From Mimachlamys varia (lineage: Eukaryota > Mollusca > Bivalvia > Pectinida > Pectinidae), in contig OX392527.1 of the NCBI GenBank assembly GCA_947623455.1, positions 3,406,001 to 3,470,000 on the forward strand: a stretch of DNA of 64,000 nucleotides, written 5' to 3'. Under the pieces are notes generated by a model that worked only from the letters and a program-made list of their open reading frames with translations, was not told where the DNA came from and searched no databases. Each line of letters opens with the position of its first letter. Position 1 is the stretch's first letter. The translations under genes and the position numbers were made by a program. Positions 20,001 to 32,000 of the stretch are shown here, in pieces.

Positions 20001-23000
20001 GGGTATAATAACGACATGAACTTCCCAGCCCACCAAGGGTTCAAACAATGACCTACGACTTCTCTACACTTCGGGGATTCAAACAACGACCTATTGCTTC
20101 TCAACCCAACGGGTTTCAAGCAACGACCTACAAGTACCCAGCCCAGCAGAGATTCAAACAACGACCCACAGCTTCCGGGACTACCGTCGATTTAAATAGA
20201 ACAAATAAAACCAGCGGCCCCCTTCTTTACCAGTCTCCTGACCTTCCAATTTATCTGAAACAATCTCCCCGTGTACGAACCTTCAATGCCTTTATTTTGA
20301 CATCATATTGAACCGAGGTAAGACACATAAAACAAGAGTACGTACCATTCCTTACTTTCGACGAAACAACTACAGCACACGAAGCACTAGTCTGGCTGGG
20401 AGGACCTGAAGTGGGTTCAGTCATTTTCCCTCTCCAAGTTGATGACAGTAGCACTTGTGAAGTAGTTGTTTCAATAGTTGGTGTCGTTGATTTGGTCACA
20501 TTTTGAAGTGTGGAATTTAGAATGAATGAGCCACAATTGTTTCCTGCCCAAATACAAAATAATCTTCAAATCAAGTGCGTACTAATCCATTATATAGAAA
20601 TTTCAGTCGGGTGAATAAGTGTTCATATAAATGTGAGGGAAAAACTGGGGATTGGCAAATTAACACAGCGATGTTAGATGAGTATATGATTAAACACGTC
20701 ATTGGTGTGAATATTTTAGTATCTGAGTACACAGGAAGGTAGAAGCTGCCTTAGTTAAAACTGAGTAAACGTTAGAAAGATAGGAACAGACATGGTAAAA
20801 GCTGAGTACAAATCAGGGATGGTAGGAACTGTTATGGTAAAAACTGAGTACAAGTCAGGGATGGTAGGAACTGTCATGGTAAAAACTGAGTACAAGTCAG
20901 GGATGGTAGGAACTGTTATGGTAAAAACTGAGTACAAGTCAGGGATGGTAGGAACTGTTATGGTAAAAACTGAGTACAAGTCAGGGATGGTAGGAACTGT
21001 TATGGTAAAAACTGAGTACAAGTCAGGGATGGTAGGAACTGTCATTGTAAAAACTAAGTACAAGTCAGGGATGGTAGGAACTGTCATGGTAAAAACTGAG
21101 TACAAGTCAGGGATGGTAGGACCAGTCATGGTAAAAACTGAGTACAAGTCAAGGATGGTAGGAACAGGCATGGTAAAAACTGAGTACAAGTCAGGGATGG
21201 TAGGAACTGTCATGGTAAAAACTAAGTACAAGTCAGGAATGGTAGGAACTGTCATGGTAAAAACTGAGTACAAGTCAGGGATGGTAGGAACTGTTATGGT
21301 AAAAACTGAGTACAAGTCAGGGATAGCAGGAATTGTCATTGCAAAAACTGAATACAAGTCAGGGATGGCAGGAACTGTTATGGTAAAAACTGAGTACAAG
21401 TCAGGGATGGTAGGAACTGTTATGGTAAAAACTGAGTACAAGTCAGGGATGGCAGGAACTGTCATTGTAAAAACTAAGTACAAGTCAGGGATGGTAGGAA
21501 CTGTCATGGTAAAAACTGAGTACAAGTCAGGGATGGGAGGAACAGTCATGGTAAAAACTGAGTACAAGTCAAGGATGGTAGGAACAGTCATGGTAAAAAC
21601 TGAGTACAAGTCAGGGATGGCAGGAATTGTCATTGTAAAAACTGAATACAAGTCAGGGATGGCAGGAACGGTCATGGTAAAAACTGAGTACAAGTCAGGG
21701 ATGGCAGGAACTGTCATGGTAAAAGCTAAGTACAAGTCAGGGATGGCAGGAACTGTCATTGTAAAAACTGAGTACAAGTCAAGGATGGTAGGAAATGTTA
21801 TGGTAAAAACTGAGTACAAGTCAGGGATGGTAGGAACTGTTATGGTAAAAACTGAGTACAAGTCAGGGATGGTAGGAACTGTCATTGTAAAAACTAAGTA
21901 CAAGTCAGGGATGGTAGGAACTGTCATGGTAAAAACTGAGTACAAGTCAGGGATGGGAGGAACAGTCATGGTAAAAACTGAGTACAAGTCAAGGATGGTA
22001 GGAACAGTCATGGTAAAAACTGAGTACAAGTCAGGGATGGCAGGAATTGTCATTGTAAAAACTGAATACAAGTCAGGGATGGCAGGAACGGTCATGGTAA
22101 AAACTGAGTACAAGTCAGGGATGGCAGGAACTGTCATGGTAAAAGCTAAGTACAAGTCAGGGATGGCAGGAACTGTCATTGTAAAAACTGAGTACAAGTC
22201 AGGGATGGCAGGAACTGTCATGGTAAAAGCTAAGTACAAGTCAGGGATGGCAGGAACTGTCATTGTAAAAACTGAGTACAAGTCAAGGATGGTAGGAAAT
22301 GTTATGGTAAAAACTGAGTACAAGTCAGGGATGCAAGAAACAAATGGGGACGGAATACTGTATTGAGGGCACGTTTTGGTGTACTATAAAAACAGGAGGA
22401 CAATAAAAATGTAGAATAACGAGCAGAATACCATGTATTCACTGCGTATAGTATTAAAACGATGATTTTTCTGTCATTATTACCTGTCGTTCCAGGAGGG
22501 CAATCACAAAAATATCTTGTAGGAAGGGTGCCAATGCAGCTACCACCATTTTGACAAGGGTTAGGGGAGCATGTCAGGTTCCGTACATCACAGTTAGCTC
22601 CGGACCACCCTACAGTATAGTACTGTAATATCACAACTATAACCCTACAGTATAGTAATATCACAACTATTACCCTACAGTATAGTAATATCACAACTAT
22701 TACCATACAGTATAGAAATATCACAACTATAACCCTACAGTATAGTAATATCACAACTATTACCCTACAGTATAGAAATATCACATCTATTACAATACAG
22801 TATAGAAATATCACAACTATAACCCTACAGTATAGAAATATCACAACTATAACCCTACAGTATAGTAATATCACAACTATAACCCTACAGTATAGTAATA
22901 TCAAAACTATAACCCTACAGTATAGTAATATCACAACTATTAGCCTACAGTATAGAAATATCACAACTATTACCATACAGTATAGTAATATCACAACTAT

Positions 23001-26000
23001 AACCCTACAGTATAGTAATATCACAACTATTAGCCTACAGTATAGAAGAATCACAACTATAACCCTACAGTATAGTAATATCACAACTATAACCCTACAG
23101 TATAGTAATATCACAACTATTAGCCTACAGTATAGTAATATCACAACTATTACCATACAGTATAGAAATATCAAAACTATAACCCTACAGTATAGAAATA
23201 TCAAAACTATTACCCTACAGTATGGTAATATCAAAACTATTACCCTACAGTATAGTAATATCACAACTATTATCGTTCAGCATAGTAATATCACAACTTT
23301 TACCCTACAGCATAGTAATATCACAACTATTACCATACTGCATAGTAATATCCCAACTATTACCCTACCTACAGCATAGTTATATCACAACTATTACCCT
23401 ACAGCATAGTTATATCACAACTATTACCCTACAGCATAGAAATATCACAACTATTACCCGACAGCATAGTTATAACACAACTATCACCCTACCTTTATCA
23501 CTTTTCACACACACAAATGCAGAGACACACACACAAACACACACACGCATGGACATATATACCTTGTTTAATAGACAAACTATAATAAACATACGTTGTT
23601 TAATTGACAAACTATAATAAACATACCTTGTTTAATTGACAAACTATAATAAACATACCTTGTTTAATAGACAAACTATTATAAACATACCTTGTTTAAT
23701 TGACAAACTATAATTAACATACCTTGTTTAATTGACAAACTATAATAAACATACCTTGTTTAATTGACAAACTATAATAAACATACCTTGTTTAATGACA
23801 TACTATGATAAACATACCTTGTTTAATTGACATAATATATTAAATATACCTTGTTTAATTGACAAACTATAATAAACATACCTTGTTTAATGACATACTA
23901 TGATAAACATACCTTGTTTAATGACATACTATGATAAACATACCTTGTTTAATTGACATACTATATTAAATATACCTTGTTTAATTGACAAACTATAATA
24001 AACATACCTTGTTTAATGACATACTATAATGACGCACCTGTCTGATTGACATACATTTACCTTAATTAACATACCTTGCTGGATTGACATACGTTAATCA
24101 ACAAACTGGTATCGGTTGACACAAGATGATTGAAATACCTGATTTGCATATTCTTTGTCCGGAGTTATTACAGTCATATCTTGAGGGAGATGGTTGGCAC
24201 AGTGTAGCACAATCTCCAAAATAATGCTCCTCACAAACAAAAGAGAACTCTAATGTAACCCTATAATAACAGAAAACATACCGTAACAGTAGTTATTCTC
24301 GCAGACTTGTTATTCAAACTGTTGTATTCCGGCTTGTACCTCTGACTGTCTTTGATTCCTTGACAATAGAAAAAAAAACTTTTAAAAAGAAAAGTTGTGT
24401 TCTACAATGACGTTTGAACAAGACATTTACTTGTAAATAAACTATTTGAGATATATATTCCATATCTATTGTGTGTGCACCCTTTAACATATAGTTTTCT
24501 TCAAGTTTTATAGTTTTATATGAAATGCTGCTTAACGAAAGAATGGTTTAACATGACCTGTTATTACCTGGCACTCCCGCCTGTCAGGGTGGTAGTGTTG
24601 TACGTCGGTCTACCATAAGTATCGGGGATCACATTACCTGACACTCCCGCCTGTCAGAGTGGTAGTGTTGTACGTCGGTCTACCATAAGTATCGGGGGTT
24701 ACATTACCTGGCACTCCTGCCTGTCAGGGTGGTAGTGTTGTATGTCGGTCTACCATAAGTATCGGGGATCACATTACCTGACACTCCCGCCTGTCAGAGT
24801 GGTAGTGTTGTACGTCGGTCTACCATAAGTATCGGGGGTTACATTACCTGGCACTCCCGCCTGTCAGAGTGGTAGTGTTGTACGTCGGTCTACCATAAGC
24901 ATCGGGGGTTACATACCTGGCACTCCCGCCTGTCAGGGTGGTAGTGTTGTACGTCTGTCTACCATAAGTATCGGGGGTTACATACCTGGCACTCCCGCCT
25001 GTCAGGGCGGTAGTGTTGTATGTCGGTCTACCATAAGTATCGGGGGTTACATTACCTGGCACTCCCGCCTGTCAGAGTGGTAGTGTTGTACGTCGGTCTA
25101 CCACAAGTATCGGGGATTACATTACCTGGCACTCCCGCCTGTCAGAGTGGTAGTGTTGTACGTCGGTCTACCATAAGTATCGGGGGTTACATTACCTGGC
25201 ACTCCCGCCTGTCAGAGTGGTAGTGTTGTACGTCTGTCTACAATAAGTATCGGGGATTACATTACCTGGCACTCCCGCCTGTCAGGGTGGTAGTGTTGTA
25301 TGTCGGTCTACCATAAGTATCGGGGATTACATTACCTGGCACTCCCGCCTGTCAGGGTGGTAGTGTTGTACGTCGGTCTACCATAAGTATCGGGGATTAC
25401 ATTACCTGGCACTCCCGCCTGTCAGGGTGGTAGTGTTGTACGTCGGTCTACCATAAGTATCGGGGATTACATTACCTGGCACTCCTGCCTGTCAGGGTGG
25501 TAGTGTTGTATGTCGGTCTACCATAAGTATCGGGGATCACATTACCTGACACTCCCGCCTGTCAGAGTGGTAGTGTTGTACGTCGGTCTACCATAAGTAT
25601 CGGGGGTTACATTACCTGGCACTCCCGCCTGTCAGAGTGGTAGTGTTGTACGTCGGTCTACCATAAGCATCGGGGGTTACATACCTGGCACTCCCGCCTG
25701 TCAGGGTGGTAGTGTTGTACGTCTGTCTACCATAAGTATCGGGGGTTACATACCTGGCACTCCCGCCTGTCAGGGCGGTAGTGTTGTATGTCGGTCTACC
25801 ATAAGTATCGGGGGTTACATTACCTGGCACTCCCGCCTGTCAGAGTGGTAGTGTTGTACGTCGGTCTACCACAAGTATCGGGGATTACATTACCTGGCAC
25901 TCCCGCCTGTCAGAGTGGTAGTGTTGTACGTCGGTCTACCATAAGTATCGGGGGTTACATTACCTGGCACTCCCGCCTGTCAGAGTGGTAGTGTTGTACG

Positions 26001-29000
26001 TCGGTCTACAATAAGTATCGGGGATTACATTACCTGGCACTCCCGCCTGTCAGGGTGGTAGTGTTGTATGTCGGTCTACCATAAGTATCGGGGATTACAT
26101 TACCTGGCACTCCCGCCTGTCAGGGTGGTAGTGTTGTACGTCGGTCTACCATAAGTATCGGGGATTACATTACCTGGCACTCCCGCCTGTCAGGGTGGTA
26201 GTGTTGTACGTCGGTCTACCATAAGTATCGGGGATTACATTACCTGGCACTCCCGCCTGTCAGGGTGGTAGTGTTGTACGTCGGTCTACCATAAGTATCG
26301 GGGGTTACATTACCTGGAACTCCCGCCTGTCAGGGTGGTAGTGTTGTACGTCTGTCTACCATAAGAATCGGGGGTTACATTACCTGGCACTCCCGCCTGT
26401 CAGAGTGGTAGTGTTGTACGTCGGTCTACCATAAGTATCGGGGGTTACATTACCTGGCACTCCCGCCTGTCAGGGTGGTAGTGTTGTACGTCGGTCTACC
26501 ATAAGTATCGGGGGTTACATTACCTGGCACTCCCGCCTGTCAGGGTGGTAGTGTTGAAGGTCGGTCTACCATAAGTATCGGGGGTTACATTACCTGGCAC
26601 TCACGCATGTCTGGGTGGTAGTGTTGTACGTCGGTCTACCATAAGTATCGGGGGTTACATTACCTGGCACTCCCGCCTGTCAGGGTGGTAGTGTTGAAGG
26701 TCGGTCTACCATAAGTATCGGGGGTTACATTACCTGGCACTCCCGCCTGTCAGGGTGGTAGTGTTGTATGTCGGTCTACCATAAGTATCGGGGATTACAT
26801 TACCTGGCACTCCCGCCTGTCAGGGTGGTAGTGTTGAAGGTCGGTCTACCATAAGTATCGGTGGTTACATTACCTGGCACTCCCGCCTGTCAGGGTGGTA
26901 GTGTTGTATGTCGGTCTACCATAAGTATCGGGGATTACATTACCTGGCACTCCCGCCTGTCAGGGTGGTAGTGTTGTACGTCGGTCTACCATAAGTATCG
27001 GGGATTACATTACCTGGCACTCCCGCCTGTCAGGGTGGTAGTGTTGTATGTCGGTCTACCATAAGTATCGGGGATTACATTACCTGGCACTCCCGCCTGT
27101 CAGGGTGGTAGTGTTGTACGTCGGTCTACCATAAGTATCGGGGATTACATTACCTGGCACTCCCGCCTGTCAGGGTGGTAGTGTTGTACGTCTGTCTACC
27201 ATAAGTATCGGGGGTTACATACCTGGCACTCCCGCCTGTCAGGGTGGTAGTGTTGAAGGTCGGTCTACCATAAGTATCGGTGGTTACATTACCTGGTACT
27301 CCCGCCTGTCAGAGTGGTAGTGTTGTACGTCGGTCTACCATAAGTATCGGGGGTTACATTACCTGGCACTCCTGCCTGTCAGGGTGGTAGTGTTGTACGT
27401 CGGTCTACCATAAGTATCGGGGATTACATTACCTGACACTCCCGCCTGTCAGAGTGGTAGTGTTGTACGTCGGTCTACCATAAGTATCGGGGGTTACATT
27501 ACCTGGCACTCCCGCCTGACAGAGTGGTAGTGTTGAAGGTCGGTCTACCATAAGTATCGGGGGTTACATGGATCTCAGTGTTGATTGTTCCAATAACGTC
27601 ATCAGTCCCGATTCCTATCTGATGTTGGTCCTTTTCTGAAACCTTTATCTTGATCGCCATACCTTGCTTGATAAAGATATAATAAAACCGCGAATATTAC
27701 AGCAGGTTTATCATCAACTGAACGCCGAATTCAAAAACATGGATGTTTCTTTCATCAGCTATTTACTTAACGAATGTAACTGTATTGTGTATGAATACAT
27801 CTAATTCAAGCAAACTGAATAATTTACAGTTACTAAGAGATATAATGCTACTAAGAGATACAATGCAACAAACAGCTTACTTCTTTCGAAACTATAACCA
27901 GTCTTAAGAGAGAGCTTACTCGTATCGAAGTGAAGTTGAAGACGACAGGGTTGGTCAGGCTCCCGATGTGATCTCCAAAGTTTAGCAAGTCTGTGTTGTT
28001 ACTGACGAGGGTAGTTGTCTCTCCGTAGACACAGCTGTGTATAGAATAATAAAACATGTTTATATTAAGTCTGGTGTAAACTAAGAAATATTATTGTAAC
28101 AGCTGTATATAGATAATACAGTAAATCAACCCTGTATGGTGTAGACAGAGCACTCCTCGCAGACACAAGATATAAGTATCAACCCTGTATGGTGTAGACA
28201 GAGAAATCACAATCCGAGGTTAGAAATACGTAGGTTAATAGAAATAACAGATTCAATGTGTGACGAAATGGGTGACGTAATACTGGTTCCATATCACCCG
28301 TAAAATGATGACGCTTTCGAATGCACCTATGAAATGAAGGAGAATATTTGATCATAGATGTAATACGTAGGTGTATTCTCAATCTGATTAAAATATAGAT
28401 CCTCACTATTACTATCGTGTGTAGGATCTGACAGCGACCAGTAGAAGGTAATGTGAAGATGACCTTTATTATTTCCATATCTAGAAAGTGAACAGCCAAT
28501 CAAAATGAACCTTGTAAACGGTGTTTGGTAGACGGACAAAAATGGCGGCGGATCGAATCGAAGAAGAGAAAATCATTCAGGGCTTTATAATAACAATTTG
28601 ATGAGTATATTTTGTGATAATTTCTTTACCGTCAGTTGTTAATTCTTTTTGGACAGACGAAAAACTACAAACCAAACAGATAATGTCTAAGAAGAACACA
28701 CGCCTTGGCAAAGAGACGCTGAACTGGGCGCCGCCATTTTTGTATACGGTCGTTCGGATTTCTCGCTACTTTACTCTGGTTTAACAATAAGTGTAGAAAC
28801 AAATCGAAATTAGCTTTTCACTTTCAGAATCTGGTAAGCAGCGATTTGATTGGTGAATACAAAGGTCATCAGCACATGACCTGCTACTGGTCGCTGTCAG
28901 ATCCTACACACGATAGTAAAAGTGAGGATATGTATTTTAATCAGATTGGTGTATTCTCTAGCCATTATGATAATGTGTTCCTCCCTACTCGTACATTCAT

Positions 29001-32000
29001 GGGTTTTGTTGATATAAAGCATAACATCCATTTGTCACGATTCAATTTTCCTTTTGTTATATTCAATGCTTTGGTATTTACTTTTAGCCACTTGTTTCCA
29101 TTAAATATTAATTGTCTAAAGCAATCAATATTTAATGGGGAAAAAATGGATTGATACGTAAGTGACTCACTAAAAAAAACCTTCAGTGCTGTCAGTCAAA
29201 CTAAAGCCGGAATGAGAGTGGTGTTGGGTGGCAACATATTGCTGTCAGTCAAGCTAAAGCCGGAATGAGAGTGGTGTTGGGTGGCAACATATTGCTGTCA
29301 GTCAAGCTAAAGCCGGAATGAGAGTGGTGTTGGGTGACAACATATTACATGTACTAATAACCTGTAAATGGTAACGGAGCTTCGTCACATACACAAAGTT
29401 GACTAATGATCGAATATCTCAGCATAACATGTAAAATATATCATGACTGCCTACCCCCCACCCCGCTCCCAGTTTTGAATTCCTATCGTTGGATAAGAAC
29501 CTCCATGAAGTACCAATAAACTACAAATTATTGAAATGAAATTGATCACGTATCCGTGTACGACAAACTATTGTAGCCATGGTGATAAAATACCCTTTTA
29601 CTACAAACTACATGTTGTTAAATCATGATCACAAGTACTCCTGTTCTGCAAAAAACAATCAGAGAATACCTAAGCGTTAATAAAACCATAATCCTAACTA
29701 GAGGCAAAATATGAACAAAGGGAAAATTTGCAAGGCGACCCTAGAAAAAGTACGAGAGGATAAGACCAGGTGTTCCGGAAGAGTAAGCGTCTTCTGCTTC
29801 ATCAACAACATCCGCCATGTACATGTCACGTCCTCAAAGTGAGAACTGAGACACCATAGGTTGGAGAAGCAGATATTTTACCATGAAGAAAGAGAAATTT
29901 CACGATTGGAAAATCAAAACCCTCACGTTATCGTATAGCTAATACGAAGCTGCCCGTGTTGGTCATACAAAATGTAGTTTAAGTAAAGTTTGAAGCAAGA
30001 AGCAGATGTGTAGAAGAGTCTGCTGTGTCTTTGATTCAATTTCAGAAGGCATATACGATCGACGTGGTCAGCAAACTTATTTATAGTCAAAATATCCTCA
30101 ATATACCTGAAAGAGAAAATCAAAGATTTGACAAAGTTTTTGATACCTGTCATGAAGTTCCTCGTAAAATTCAGCCTGGTATAAACAACAAAACAAAAAC
30201 AAGTCTGTTAAGAGTGGGGCAGGGTTTGTTTCCATATGAATGCCAAAAGTCTGCTGTAAAATCTTTTCTCCAAACTCAACAAAGATAATGTCAACCAGGA
30301 ATTCAATCACTTTTACTCTTTCTTCCTCAGTATATTTCATCTTTTGTGCCTTTTCAGGCTTTGCTGTGTTTTTTTTATATACAGTCCGTTCTAAGATAGC
30401 TCACAACCATATATTTGTATCGTCGTGCAACTTTCATTGAAAGAATTTCATAATGAGAGATCGAAGATATTCTTTCAGTTTGGTGTAAGGTATGATAGTG
30501 TAAATGGTGAACAAATCAAATGTTTTGATACATGTAGACGAAGCATTTTTGACGAGAGAGTATCAAAGAGTGGTTAGAAGATCTTTCGAATTTTCAAAAA
30601 TCCACATTCCATTAATTCTACTTCTGGGGTGTATAGTGTCACAATAAGACTGTTAACCTGATTTAAGGACACTGCGAATGGCAGTAAGAAGCTTGGTTGG
30701 AAATTAACATATATTTGGTGATGAACGATCCTAGTGTAGTTTCAGTATATAGACGATATAGGTCAGTCCTTGCTCAATAACCGGTATCTTGACATATTGT
30801 ATTACTGAAGCAAGGATAGATAGTATTTCATCTTTCGAAAAACCGGCCAATGTGTAAATAGGGTTACCTAGGTTATCAAGCAGGCCTAGTTCTTTGGCTG
30901 AGAATAAACGTATTAGCGTTTGCAAGCAAGGATCAAGTTATTAGATGTCTTGTTTGAACAGACACAATTCATCATGTAGATCGTTGAGTGTTGTTTGAAC
31001 ATCGGGGTCAAGAAATGTGTGTGTTTAGTTTTCTTTGTGTATCGAACCAGCTTATTTGTTTTCTTGAAAGAGGACTTGATAGAATGTAACCGCCTTAAAA
31101 GTGAATCGAACTCAGCATTTTCACGTTAAGCCCATTGTCTGGCATCTTCCACCGAGTCAATACATATCTTGAAATTCACATTCAAATTGATAGATGGAGT
31201 CTCTCGATACTTAGGACTTTTGATGAAAGACTCCCGTAGCTTTATTGCAAACTATTGTAACCAAATTGATCAAGTACACATGAACTAAAAAATATTGCAA
31301 CCAAATTGATCAAGTGCATGCGAACTAAAACTTATTACAGCCAAAGTGATCAAGTACACGTGAACTAAAACCTATTACCACCAAATTGATCAAGTACACG
31401 TGAACTAAAACCTATTACGACCAAATTGATCAAGTACACGTGAACTTAAACCTATTACAACCGAATTGATCAAGTACACATGAACTAAAACATATTACAA
31501 CCAAATTGAGCAAGTACACGTGAACTAAAAACAATAGATCGGTGTAAGTGACGTACCTGGACCCGCCGACCGGCGGTAAGGGATCAAGACATATATGGAA
31601 GTAGGGATCACATTCATTAGCAGGACAAGAGGTCGTACCATGAGTTTCGCAACATTCGTAGTTTTCATCCTGATGCGTCGGGTTAACATATTGTATAAAT
31701 CGGATGGTCCCCGTTCCGCCACTTTGTACCATTAATACCTACAATCAAAAAGATGCATTTCAATATCAGTCTGGGTATACATACATCTGATATAACACAG
31801 TCTTCTACGTACATAACGGAACGGGATGCGATTAATTAAAGCCACTATTATACATGTATATAAGTATAAAACAAGAATTACAAATGATATACACACTTTT
31901 ACGAATACGTCAAATTTGAGTGGATAATATACCCAGTGTTAGGCTATATTGAGTAGAAAACAAATATTGGTCCTTTCAAGAAATAATAAGATTTAAAGAT

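Noticed and set aside
20755..22366. Two overlapping frames of over 520 codons with 14-residue repeats, one on each strand
   Set aside because: The 42-bp periodicity gives stop-free frames on both strands. The stretch lies within a gene B intron.
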